64,000 bases of DNA from Actinomycetes bacterium (lineage in GTDB: Bacteria; Actinomycetota; Acidimicrobiia; Acidimicrobiales; Palsa-688), in assembly GCA_021808665.1 (NCBI GenBank), contig JAKBBA010000009.1:23755-87754 (forward strand). The letters are read 5' to 3'. The notes below the pieces were generated by a model that was given only the letters and a program-made list of their open reading frames with translations, was not told the origin of the DNA and did not search any database. Every line of letters begins with the position of its first letter. Positions within the stretch are counted from its first letter, which is position 1. A program made the position numbers and the translations under genes. Below are positions 41,875 through 49,770 of the stretch, piece by piece.

Positions 41875-42417
41875 ATGCCCGTATCTCCTGTACGCCTCAA
41901 CCATGCCGTGCTTTTCGTCTCTGACCTCGAGCGTTCGGTCCACTTCTACACCGACGTGTTCGCCATGCAGGTCATCGCTCGCGAGCCGCGCGCCAACGCA
42001 GCGTTCCTGAGGCTCCCCCGATCGGGGAACCACCACGACCTCGGCCTGTTCGGTGTCGGAACCGCGGGCGGCCCGAAACGCCACGGTGCTATCGGCCTTT
42101 ACCACCTGGCGTGGCAGCTCGACACCATCGACGAGCTGGCCGCCGCCCGCCAGACCCTCCTCGACGCCGGCGCCTACACCGGCGAGTCCAGCCACGGTGC
42201 CACCAAGAGCGTCTACGGCGCCGACCCCGACGGAAACGAGTTCGAGCTGATGTGGATGCTGCCCCGCGACCAATGGGGTGCCTACGAGCACGCTGCCCCC
42301 GTGGAGCATCTCGACCTGGCCGGGGAGATCGAACGTTGGAGCGGGGCGGCCACCGCCGGCCATGTCACCATCACCGAAACGGCCAAGGCCAGCGATCCCG
42401 AGACCGTCTCGTCATGA
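41875..42417 (+). CDS. VOC family dioxygenase-like protein
   Basis: This 180-residue protein has one vicinal-oxygen-chelate module pair: RLNHAVLFVSDLERSVHFYT, then LYHLAWQLDTIDELAAARQT and SVYGADPDGNEFELMW, with His, His and Glu in the positions of metal ligands. Relatives are extradiol dioxygenases and glyoxalase-like enzymes; the substrate is not evident. AAGGAAC lies 8 nt before the ATG. It follows yceI by 84 bp in the same direction and may belong to the same unit. Confidence 0.85.
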   Translation: MPVSPVRLNHAVLFVSDLERSVHFYTDVFAMQVIAREPRANAAFLRLPRSGNHHDLGLFGVGTAGGPKRHGAIGLYHLAWQLDTIDELAAARQTLLDAGAYTGESSHGATKSVYGADPDGNEFELMWMLPRDQWGAYEHAAPVEHLDLAGEIERWSGAATAGHVTITETAKASDPETVSS

Positions 42418-42595
42418 CCTCCTTTCCCGCACCGGTGGTGGCACGGCGACGGCGACACCGGCGACGGCTAGCAAGCAAAAAAAGCCTGAGCGTTCTGCGC
42501 CGCCCACCGGGACGCTGCCACCAGTCGCCGCCAGGCCCTGCGCACCCCTGGAAAGGCGCCGCCCTGTGGAGCCCGAGCAACTAGCACGCATGGCG

Positions 42596-43207
42596 TTACT
42601 GAGGTCTTTCGGTGCGAGTTGACACCCACCAGGCGCCGCGGTAGAAGTCGGCGAAGATCTCGAGGGCGGATCGGACCTCGTCGGCATCGCCGGTCGCCAA
42701 CAGATCGAGCAGTAGGCCCCGGACCACGGCCAGCCCCAATCGATTGTGCCGACGGGCCACTTGTGGATCGATGCCCACGGCGACCGCTTCGGGCACCCTG
42801 AACTCGATCCAATCCTCGATGTTCATCATGGGCCGCATCGCTTCGTCACCTTGGAGGCCGCGGCCGTAGAGGGCGAAGAAGAGCCGCTCAAAGTCGCCCA
42901 AGGCCGGGTCGGACACCAGCGCCCAGGTCTGCCGTATGGCCTCATCGGTGGCTTCGGCCGAGCCGGGTGCCACCATCGCCGCCCGTAGTTTTGCCAGTTG
43001 GGATTTGGTGCGGGCCTCGACCGCCTTTCCCACGGCGACGAGCAGCCCATCCCGGGAACCGAAGTGGTAGAGCAGCATGCGGTGGCTAGAGCCGATGGCG
43101 GCGGCGATCTGCCGCAGGGACTGATCGTGGAGCCCGTCGACCACAAAGTGGTCGATCACCAGCTCGAGCAGACGATCGTAGGCGGCGCTGGTAGTTGGAG
43201 CTGGCAT
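42596..43207 (-). CDS. TetR family regulator
   Basis: This 203-residue protein has an N-terminal helix-turn-helix in LHDQSLRQIAAAIGSSHRML, then YHFGSRDGLLVAVG at about residues 26-60. A helical ligand domain (ERLFFALYGRGLQGDEAMRP) follows. It is divergent from the SRPBCC gene with 56 bp between starts, in which GGTACACTC (43217) and GGTACTCTG (43231) form a direct-repeat pair that could be its operator. It likely controls that gene and itself. Confidence 0.88.
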   Translation of the reverse strand: MPAPTTSAAYDRLLELVIDHFVVDGLHDQSLRQIAAAIGSSHRMLLYHFGSRDGLLVAVGKAVEARTKSQLAKLRAAMVAPGSAEATDEAIRQTWALVSDPALGDFERLFFALYGRGLQGDEAMRPMMNIEDWIEFRVPEAVAVGIDPQVARRHNRLGLAVVRGLLLDLLATGDADEVRSALEIFADFYRGAWWVSTRTERPQ

Positions 43208-43263
43208 GTGCCAAATGGTACACTCAGATCGGTACTCTGAACGACTAGAGGTATGGGAGCGAA

Positions 43264-43725
43264 ATGCCCAAACAGCAAGTGATCGAACAGCGCGCGACGA
43301 CGATCGCTCCGCCCGAGGTGGTCTACGGATTGCTGGCCGACGGATCCACCTGGCCCAGCTGGTCGCCCATCGGGCAGTTCGAGCTGCTCGAACCGGGAGA
43401 GCGCGAGGGCGATCAGCCCGAAGGTCGCAATGCCGTGCGGCTCTTCACGACGGGACGGACGAAGACTCGGGAACGGGTGGTGGAGACCACGCCCAACCGG
43501 GTTTTTAGCTACACCCTCGAACACGGGATGCCGTTGCGGGACTACAAGGCGGTCGTGACGTTGATCAGCAACGGAGCCGGCACTTCCATCGAGTGGCGTT
43601 CGACCTTCTTTGTTACCAGACCCGGAACTGGTTGGATCTACCGGACCTTCCTGGGCCGGTTCATCGGTCGCACCGTGCGGGGCCTGGCGCATGGTGCCGC
43701 TGCACTGGTCGGGTCAGCCAGCTGA
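43264..43725 (+). CDS. SRPBCC family protein
   Basis: This 153-residue START/polyketide-cyclase-like protein begins with the conserved pattern VIEQRATTIAPPEVVYGLLA, then DGSTWPSWSPIGQFELLEPG. The beta strands VRLFTTGRTKTRERVVETTP and RVFSYTLEHGMPLRDYKAVV line the ligand cavity. Such proteins bind hydrophobic small molecules or act as ring-closing enzymes. A divergent TetR gene suggests induction by a ligand. Confidence 0.87.
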   Translation: MPKQQVIEQRATTIAPPEVVYGLLADGSTWPSWSPIGQFELLEPGEREGDQPEGRNAVRLFTTGRTKTRERVVETTPNRVFSYTLEHGMPLRDYKAVVTLISNGAGTSIEWRSTFFVTRPGTGWIYRTFLGRFIGRTVRGLAHGAAALVGSAS

Positions 43726-43748
43726 GACTCGATTTCGGACCCGACGGG

Positions 43749-43787
43749 CGCAGCGGAAGGTGACTTGCACGCTCACCTCCCGCTGCG
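43749..43787. terminator. Bidirectional hairpin between SRPBCC and solute-binding genes
   Basis: Arms 43749-43763 (GCAGCGG..AGGTGA) and 43773-43787 pair with a single mismatch around a 9-nt loop. It lies in the 71-bp gap between two convergent stops. Confidence 0.65.
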
Positions 43788-43796
43788 GCCCACCTC

Positions 43797-45161
43797 TCAG
43801 CCGGCACTGACCGAGAAGCCCTGCTGCTTCATGGCTGAGATGGTTTGGGACTGAGTGTCAGCGAGAGCGGAACTTAAGGTTCCACTGCCAGCTGTCACTT
43901 TCGTGAAAGCGTCACCCAGCTCGGTGAAAGTAGTTGCGATGACCGGACCCCATTGGAAGTTGGTGTTGACCTCGGCGGCACTTTGGGAGAATACCTTCCA
44001 GATGTTTTCGTTCCCATAGAACGGAACCGGACTGTTAAAGATCGGCTGTGATTCACCTTGGACATCAGCCGGATACAATCCGCCCTTTGTTATAAGGTCG
44101 CTGACGCTCTGCTGGTTGGTGTTCAGCCAGGCGGCGAACTGGGCGGCCTGAGCGGGATGTTTGGAGTCCTTGAAGACTGCCGTAGTCGAACCACCGAAGT
44201 TTCCGCTACTTGGCGTAGAACCCCAGTTGGGCAGGGGGGCCACACGCCAGTCACCCGCGGTAGAAGCTGCGTTCGTTGGGAAACCACTCTCACCCCACAC
44301 TGCACCTGGCCAAGTCAGGACTGTGCCGTCGGCGAAGTCTTTATTCCACCCGGTTGTGAAGTCCGGCTCGACCTTTACGAGATTCTGGCTGATCATCTGC
44401 TGCCAGAGCGACGCAACCTGCTGCGATGCACTGCTCGTGAGATTTACGACCCAGGAGTTTCCCGAAGTCTTGAACCAATCAACACCGGCTTGCCACTCGA
44501 GGCCGGCAAACCATCCCGTGTCTGCTGGAGAGAATGTCGCCAAGTAGAGGCTAGGATTCGCTGCGTGGAGCTTCTCGGCGTCCGCAAGGAAGTCCTGCCA
44601 AGTAGCAGGCGCCGTGAGGCCATACTTGGTAAAGAGGTCGGCCCGGTAGTAGAGCGCCATGGGTCCAGTGTCTTGCGGTATGGCGTATACCGCCGAACCA
44701 ACCGAGACCTGCCCCCATGTCCACGGCAGGAAGTCCGCCTTATAGGTCTTTACGTAGGCCGAGATATCAGTAACGCCTCCGACATGCTCGAAGTTCGGCA
44801 AAACGTCGTATTCGATCTGGCCTAGATCGGGAGCGTTGCCTGCTTGAAGCGCGCTGAACATTTTGGCATACGTTCCAGCAACGCCGCCTGCGGTTTCGTC
44901 CAAGTGCACCTGGATCGTGGGGTGGGTCTGATTCCATAAAGTTACGGCGCTCTGGATGTTCGGCACCCAGGACCAGAACGTAAGATTTACTACCGACGTG
45001 GACCCCGGAGACGCCGACGCGGACGTCGACCCGGACGACCCGGTGGTCGTGGCCGTCGACGACGCCGCAGAGCTTGAGCCGCAAGCCGCTGCGACGAGCG
45101 AGGCTGCCGCAGCGGCTGCGATGAGCGTGCGACGCTGTCTGTCGAGCTTTGTTGGTGCCAT
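43797..45161 (-). CDS. ABC-type sugar-binding lipoprotein, orphan
   Basis: This 454-residue extracellular solute-binding protein belongs to family 1. The signal peptide LIAAAAAASLVAAACGSS ends in a lipobox with the modified Cys near residue 27. A Ser/Thr-rich linker and then the binding lobes follow: VVNLTFWSWVPNIQSAVTLW, FSALQAGNAPDLGQIEYDVL and ALYYRADLFTKYGLTAPATW, the hinge pattern of oligosaccharide binders. GGGAGG lies 10-13 nt before ATG 45161. No permease or ATPase gene is adjacent, so it must use transporter parts encoded elsewhere or be a relic. A TetR gene lies directly upstream in the same direction. The base composition is visibly less GC-rich than in the flanking genes. Confidence 0.92.
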   Translation of the reverse strand: MAPTKLDRQRRTLIAAAAAASLVAAACGSSSAASSTATTTGSSGSTSASASPGSTSVVNLTFWSWVPNIQSAVTLWNQTHPTIQVHLDETAGGVAGTYAKMFSALQAGNAPDLGQIEYDVLPNFEHVGGVTDISAYVKTYKADFLPWTWGQVSVGSAVYAIPQDTGPMALYYRADLFTKYGLTAPATWQDFLADAEKLHAANPSLYLATFSPADTGWFAGLEWQAGVDWFKTSGNSWVVNLTSSASQQVASLWQQMISQNLVKVEPDFTTGWNKDFADGTVLTWPGAVWGESGFPTNAASTAGDWRVAPLPNWGSTPSSGNFGGSTTAVFKDSKHPAQAAQFAAWLNTNQQSVSDLITKGGLYPADVQGESQPIFNSPVPFYGNENIWKVFSQSAAEVNTNFQWGPVIATTFTELGDAFTKVTAGSGTLSSALADTQSQTISAMKQQGFSVSAG

Positions 45162-45261
45162 TTAATGAATCCTCCCCATTTGGCGCCGCTCCCCGTGCAC
45201 CTCGCGCATGAGAGCATCTAAGACGACGTACACGAAGGCGGCTGTTGCTGATATTTTTTTA

Positions 45262-45290
45262 TTTATAACACCAAATGTGGTGTTGCGCAA
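45262..45290 (-). promoter_or_regulatory. Promoter of the solute-binding gene with a palindromic operator in the spacer
   Basis: On the minus strand, TTGCGC (45285-45290) and TATAAA (45262-45267) are exactly 17 bp apart. The spacer is filled by AACACCA-N4-TGGTGTT (45267-45284), a perfect 18-bp palindrome. A repressor there would block RNA polymerase directly. The start codon lies about 100 bp downstream. The site sits in an AT-rich patch (an ATTTTTTTATTTATA stretch). Confidence 0.75.
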
Positions 45291-45354
45291 GTTTCTGAGA
45301 TACTTTTGCACCGAGCAACGTCGTCGACGCTGCCTCTGGCGCCCAGATACGAGC

Positions 45355-45981
45355 CTATGTTTCGCTGAGCGCGAGCGCGGTCGCCCGGGTTGCTCTTAAG
45401 AAGTCCTCGACTATCTGATTCCTGTCGAGGTTGTTGTCGGTCCAGTACCGCAGGATCGCAGTCGCCGCCGAGGTCAGCATTACAGCTACGAAGGTAGCTT
45501 TAGATGGGGTCAGGGCGAACTCGGATGCCACTGCATCGGCCCATATTTCGACTGAGTGCCGGTCGCGCTCCTCGATAAGCGGCTGGAGCGCTGCGACGGC
45601 CTTGCTGTCGAGGATTCGGTGCACGAGTTGGCCCCCTGACTCGACGGCGTCGCTCCACAGATGAAGGGTTATCCGTACCTTGTCGTCAAAACCAAGCGCA
45701 GATCCGATGACCTGCTCGATCGTATCGTCTACCGAACCAATTACAAGCTCGAAGATCTCCACGGCGATCTCGGCTGGTGAATCGAAATATCGATAGGGGA
45801 GTGCCTTGGATACTCCCGCCTCCTCGGCTACTGCCTCGAAGGAGAGGTCTGCGAGCACTCGGTGCTGGATGACTCGGACAGCGGCATCGAGGAGTGCGGC
45901 CCGCCGATCGTCAGGGGCCATGCGCTTCGGGCGGCTACGAGGCGTCTCAAGTGTGGACTCGGAATTCTTTACCCTTGCCAT
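45355..45981 (-). CDS. TetR family regulator (candidate controller of the sugar-binding gene)
   Basis: This 208-residue regulator has a helix-turn-helix DLSFEAVAEEAGVSKALPYR, then YFDSPAEIAVEIFE, at about residues 44-78, after a basic N-terminal arm (SRPKRMAPDDRRAALLDAAV). The C-terminal domain is helical. It precedes the solute-binding gene by 193 bp, a gap that holds the 18-bp palindrome in the promoter spacer. On its other side, 55 bp separate its start from the PhyH leader ORF, so it could regulate both directions. Confidence 0.88.
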   Translation of the reverse strand: MARVKNSESTLETPRSRPKRMAPDDRRAALLDAAVRVIQHRVLADLSFEAVAEEAGVSKALPYRYFDSPAEIAVEIFELVIGSVDDTIEQVIGSALGFDDKVRITLHLWSDAVESGGQLVHRILDSKAVAALQPLIEERDRHSVEIWADAVASEFALTPSKATFVAVMLTSAATAILRYWTDNNLDRNQIVEDFLRATRATALALSET

Positions 45982-46036
45982 TGTTGAAGAAAGTTTAGTA
46001 CAGTTGACGACGTTAGTCGATTCGGAGGAGGAGTAA

Positions 46037-46105
46037 ATGGCTACATACCGGAAGCGCCTACTTCAGGCTTGCCAAAATGGGGTCGTAAGCGATGGTGTCA
46101 AGTGA
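46037..46105 (+). CDS. 22-residue leader peptide ORF coupled to the PhyH gene
   Basis: ATG 46037 follows GGAGGAGGAG, the best ribosome binding site in this region. The frame encodes MATYRKRLLQACQNGVVS, then DGVK and stop. Its TGA (46103-46105) overlaps the GTG start of the dioxygenase by 4 bp. The peptide is basic and has no family. The most likely role is translational coupling or control of the downstream gene. Confidence 0.5.
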   Translation: MATYRKRLLQACQNGVVSDGVK

Positions 46106-47088
46106 GCGGCGCTTCGTCTACGAGTGAGGCGAGCTATACAGCGGAGCGCAAGCCAGGGAGACCGAGCGATACTGCGGACATCGAAGAACTTCGTGACTAC
46201 CTCAGCGCTCATAACGGGATCCGTGGATTGGAGGTGCTCGAGCCGTCCGAGATCGAACGAGCAGTGCGGATTTTTCGTCGGGACGGTTTCGTCGTAATCC
46301 AAGACATGCTCTCTGACGCGCAGTTGTCTACGCTTCGCAGTGGAGTTGACGACGTCGTAGCGTCCATCGTGGCGTTGGATCCCGATGGAACGGGAAATAG
46401 GCTTGCCCGGCGGTACTCCTTCGGCGGGTCGTCGAGCACGCGGAGCATGCTCCATCGCCCGGAATGGCAGATGTTGCTTGACCTTGACGCGGTCCATGCC
46501 GTCGTTTCGGCTATCTTCGAATCCGACGATTACATGCTGCGGGCTGCGAGCGGTGATTTCTGCCTGCCGGGAGCAGTGGGATACCAGCCGCTTCATTCCG
46601 ACATGCGCGACTTCGCCTCCAAGAAGGAGTCGCCATTCAGTTCCTTCCATGACCCTCGCGGTCATCTAAACGTGCGGGACCTTCCGACACCATACGTATG
46701 TGTGAACTTCATCGTCTCCGATTCCACGCCCTTGAACGGTCCGACACGCCAGATCCCTGGTACGCACCACTCGCGGGCGGGGATACCCACGCTGGAAGAA
46801 GAACCCGAGTGGATGCGTCTATCGACAGTGTGCCCAGCCCCGGCTGGTGCTGTGCAGATCCGCGACGTGAGAGCATGGCACGGGGGTACGCCGAACGTAT
46901 CTGATCAGGTTCGTTCGATACCTAATCTCGAGTTCTATGCACCGTGGTTCCGGGAGTCAGTCGTTCCTGGCATAAGTAGGCAGGATTGGGAACACCTGTC
47001 CGAACGTTCGCGCCGCCTCACGCGAATGACAGTTGCTGACAGCTCCGAAGAGTTCTCTCCGACCTTGGCACTCAGACCCAAGTCCTGA
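46102..47088 (+). CDS. Phytanoyl-CoA dioxygenase (PhyH) family protein
   Basis: This is a probable Fe(II)/2-oxoglutarate dioxygenase of about 328 residues. The double-stranded beta-helix carries the HxD pair in GYQPLHSDMRDF near residue 160 and the distal His in VRAWHGGTPNVSDQVRSIPN near 262. The closing Arg of the 2-oxoglutarate site lies in the same segment. VRIFRRDGFVVIQDMLSDAQ is the family N-terminal strand-helix. GTG 46102 is used because it overlaps the leader ORF stop; TTG 46069 is an alternative. The substrate is unknown. It is followed after 9 bp by an alpha/beta hydrolase, suggesting a two-enzyme pathway on an ester or acyl compound. Confidence 0.85.
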   Translation: MSGASSTSEASYTAERKPGRPSDTADIEELRDYLSAHNGIRGLEVLEPSEIERAVRIFRRDGFVVIQDMLSDAQLSTLRSGVDDVVASIVALDPDGTGNRLARRYSFGGSSSTRSMLHRPEWQMLLDLDAVHAVVSAIFESDDYMLRAASGDFCLPGAVGYQPLHSDMRDFASKKESPFSSFHDPRGHLNVRDLPTPYVCVNFIVSDSTPLNGPTRQIPGTHHSRAGIPTLEEEPEWMRLSTVCPAPAGAVQIRDVRAWHGGTPNVSDQVRSIPNLEFYAPWFRESVVPGISRQDWEHLSERSRRLTRMTVADSSEEFSPTLALRPKS

Positions 47089-47097
47089 AAGAACAGC

Positions 47098-47904
47098 GTG
47101 AGCCAAGAATGGTTCGAGGGCCGCTTGGTCGTCCCTGACGGCACCTCGTTGCACTACGCACGTTCGCCCGGGGCTGGCCCGACGTGGATATACCTTCACG
47201 GGCTCGCGGACAGCGGGGCTATCTGGAGACGGGTGGCGGAGCGCATGCCTGGAGCGCTTGACGTAGTTCTCTTGGACTCGCGCAACCATGGTAACTCTGG
47301 TGGTGGTCTTGGAGGCCACGAGAACCATGTGGCCGACGTGATCTCGGTGATTGAGGAACTGAGAGTTCCTGAGGTTATCTTAGTCGGTCATTCGATAGGA
47401 GCTAGGACGGCGTTAGGAGTGGGAGCGTGCCGGCCCGATCTGGTGTCCCTGATGGTGCTGCTCGACCCGCCGTTCATGCAAGGCGTGACCGGCGCGACCC
47501 GCGATGGGCAACGGGTAGCAGCACGACAGACGGCGGCTAGTTGGTCTACCTCGACTCCGTCGCAGCTGTTCGACTTGGCAAGGCGACAGCACCCCCAATG
47601 GGACGAGGCGGACTATCCGGCCTGGGTGGAGTCGAAACTTCAGGTGCGCGCGGAGGCCGCAGACGACATTGGCGAGGTCCCCTGGCGAGACCTCGCCCTA
47701 AGATGCGATGTGGAAGCCGTGCTCGTCTTTGGAGACGAGGACCTTGGGGGGCTTGTCACCGGAGCGATAGCCGAGGAGTTCACTCGACTAGCCAGGAAGA
47801 GCCGCTCGGTGCGTATTCCAGGATGTGGGCATAACATGCAGCGCGAGAACTTTGAGGGCACGTTGGATCTCCTGGCCGGTGAATGGAGCCGGCCGCGGGC
47901 ATGA
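47098..47904 (+). CDS. Alpha/beta hydrolase
   Basis: This 268-residue hydrolase has the oxyanion segment TWIYLHGLADSGAIW near residue 30 and the nucleophile elbow VGHSIGARTALG with Ser near residue 99. The acidic residue is in VFGDEDLGG near 210 and the catalytic His in IPGCGHNMQREN near 244. The triad is complete. GTG 47098 follows GAAAGAAC by about 5 nt. It is clearly in one operon with the PhyH gene, so the pair may oxidise and then hydrolyse one substrate. Exact activity unknown. The 227 bp after it, up to the glutaredoxin gene, contain no recognised feature. Confidence 0.86.
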   Translation: MSQEWFEGRLVVPDGTSLHYARSPGAGPTWIYLHGLADSGAIWRRVAERMPGALDVVLLDSRNHGNSGGGLGGHENHVADVISVIEELRVPEVILVGHSIGARTALGVGACRPDLVSLMVLLDPPFMQGVTGATRDGQRVAARQTAASWSTSTPSQLFDLARRQHPQWDEADYPAWVESKLQVRAEAADDIGEVPWRDLALRCDVEAVLVFGDEDLGGLVTGAIAEEFTRLARKSRSVRIPGCGHNMQRENFEGTLDLLAGEWSRPRA

Positions 47905-48131
47905 ACACGTCTTGGGTTCACGTCTTCACGGGGTACTGGGCCTGTTGAGCCCGCCGCAGCGCCCCGGGCGCCGGTGGTGTCCATGCCGCGGCGTCACGAT
48001 ACTCAGTGACGCTGTGGCGGCGATCAGATTATCAGCGCACCTTCGTGTGGGAGTCCGCTAGGCCTCCCCTAGCGTCGGGCGACTCAGGCGGAGAACGGAA
48101 TGCAGCTGCCGTAAAACGGGTTTCCAGTACC

Positions 48132-48614
48132 GTGGCCATAAACGTGTCCGACCTCGTCACTGTCTACTGGCGGCCTGGATGCCCGTACTGTGGAGCGCTT
48201 CGCAGAGGGCTGCGTCGCGCTGGCCTGGCGACGACCGAGGTCAACATCTGGGAAGACCCCGACGCTGCCGCCGTGGTGCGGACCATGGCCGGAGGAAACG
48301 AGACCGTGCCGACGGTAGTAATAGCCGGCACCGGTTACGTCAATCCCGGCGTGCGAAACGTCCTGGACGCCGTGCGTGCTGTGGCACCTGACCTCGTCGT
48401 GGAAGCAAGGCCTGCGAAGCGCGTCCGACCGTTGGAAATGCTCGCCGTCGTGCAGTGGCTCCTCGTGATCACTCTCCTAGTGGGTAGTTTCGCCGTCGAA
48501 GCTGCCGGGTATCCAGGTATCAGCTGGGCGATCGACGGCGTGAACGTGGTGATTTTCGGCGGGATCCGTATTCTCCGCCGACGCCGTGGCGAACGTCGAA
48601 CGTCGAACGTCTAA
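48132..48614 (+). CDS. Mycoredoxin-like glutaredoxin with C-terminal membrane segments
   Basis: This protein of about 160 residues begins with a thioredoxin-fold glutaredoxin domain. VTVYWRPGCPYCGALRRGLR carries the CPYC redox pair at residues 17-20, and AGGNETVPTVVIAGTGYVNP carries the cis-Pro TVP. Actinobacterial mycoredoxins, which reduce mycothiol mixed disulfides, look like this. Unlike the usual 80-residue form it continues with two hydrophobic stretches (AVVQWLLVITLLVGSFAVEA and ISWAIDGVNVVIFGGI) and a basic tail, so it is probably membrane-anchored. GTG 48132 is chosen by domain start; the frame is open to 48006. Confidence 0.8.
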   Translation: MAINVSDLVTVYWRPGCPYCGALRRGLRRAGLATTEVNIWEDPDAAAVVRTMAGGNETVPTVVIAGTGYVNPGVRNVLDAVRAVAPDLVVEARPAKRVRPLEMLAVVQWLLVITLLVGSFAVEAAGYPGISWAIDGVNVVIFGGIRILRRRRGERRTSNV

Positions 48615-48713
48615 GACGTCAGAAGCACCTAGCGAGAGTAATACAGCCGCGAACCGCACCGACTTTCGAATGTCCTTTCGTGGGAACTCCCCAGCCTCGC
48701 TCAGCTACGGATC

Positions 48714-49058
48714 TCAGACAATCGGAGCGGACCCGCGTTCTGTCACGTCGACTCCCTTGTCTCGTAGGGCCGCTTCGAAGGCCACCGGGTCGTCGGGCGT
48801 GAGAAAAGGACGGACTGCCTTCCCGGCGTCCACGACGAAAGCAACGGTCTTCTTGGGCCTGCCCGGGTCGAAGTTTGCCCAGTAGCGCGGGTTCGCAGTA
48901 CCCCAGATCCGCGCCTTTCCTCGAATCGCGCCCATCTCGGAGCGGCGCACTGAGCGAATGGAAGCCAGAGGGATCCGCTTAGTGGTCCCCGGAAAATAGT
49001 AACCCTTGATGACGAGATGCTGCTCGTCTACGGCAACGTAACGATCCTGGTAGGCCAT
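48714..49058 (-). CDS. Bacterial PH-domain-like small protein
   Basis: This 114-residue protein begins MAYQDRYVAVDEQHLVIKGY, followed by GTTKRIPLASIRSVRRSEM and RIWGTANPRYWANFDPGRP. The strands match the bPH fold, in which a loop before the sixth strand carries the basic patch. No membrane segment. Function unknown. AAGGAGG 6 nt before ATG 49058 fixes the start. Confidence 0.75.
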   Translation of the reverse strand: MAYQDRYVAVDEQHLVIKGYYFPGTTKRIPLASIRSVRRSEMGAIRGKARIWGTANPRYWANFDPGRPKKTVAFVVDAGKAVRPFLTPDDPVAFEAALRDKGVDVTERGSAPIV

Positions 49059-49141
49059 TGGGGCCTCCTTCGTATCCGCAGGCTCGACTCTTTGTACTAG
49101 CTATCGATTCTATCCGCGATTCGCGCTGGGGTGGCTTCCCG

Positions 49142-49591
49142 CTAGGAAGGGTCGCCAGAAATCCTGAGCGTGACGGTCGGATGCCGGTCGAAGGCCTCGA
49201 CGCGCTCGGAGTGGCAGGCCATGAGGATGACGGTGTCATCGGTGACCTCGTATATGGCGATCTGGCCGTAGCGGCGGCCCACGCGGAGGGCTTCTGGCCT
49301 GCTGAGCCCGCTTAGCGCTACGCTGACTTCGGAGTGATCCCCGCTCGGGCTGCGCCCGAGCGCCCTGGCAATGGCGAAACCCGATACCCACATTTCGCCT
49401 ACAAGCCGGGCTGTGGCGGCACGGTTCTCCTCCTCGGAGCGGTAGATGCCCTCTGGGTTGCAGGCGGTGATCACGTGGATCGGGCCTGGCAGCGGCAGCT
49501 CGTCCAGCGCGGCAGGGCCGTTGAGGTGAGCCCAGCGCCCGGGGCTTACCTCGATCTCGACGATCGTGCTCAGGTAGTGCCGCCAGGTCAT
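49142..49591 (-). CDS. DUF3293 domain protein
   Basis: This 149-residue protein has the DUF3293 pattern: IHVITACNPEGIYRSEEENR near residue 38, the DHSEVSVALSG segment, then EALRVGRRYGQIAIYEV near 100. The family has no known function. The start ATG 49591 is the first in frame. It is 83 bp downstream of the PH-like gene start and divergent from the phosphate transporter gene. Confidence 0.78.
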   Translation of the reverse strand: MTWRHYLSTIVEIEVSPGRWAHLNGPAALDELPLPGPIHVITACNPEGIYRSEEENRAATARLVGEMWVSGFAIARALGRSPSGDHSEVSVALSGLSRPEALRVGRRYGQIAIYEVTDDTVILMACHSERVEAFDRHPTVTLRISGDPS

Positions 49592-49770
49592 CTCCGAATA
49601 GGCCGGTAGGGGGCCGGTAGCGGCTAGGGGTGTATGCGGGTTCGTGTCGATCGTGACCGTCCTTCCGGTGCTGGTCGTCTGACGAGGTGGTCTGTCTCGC
49701 CGCCACAGTTACTAACAAGCAGCATTGTGTCATGGGCCGGCCGCCAGTGCGGCCGACTCGCTAAGTTGGC

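Noticed and set aside
45241..45284. T-rich tract plus hairpin as a terminator
   Set aside because: The T run lies before, not after, the stem on the plus strand, and on the minus strand the stem is followed by ATAAATAAAAAAA. The promoter-operator reading fits better.
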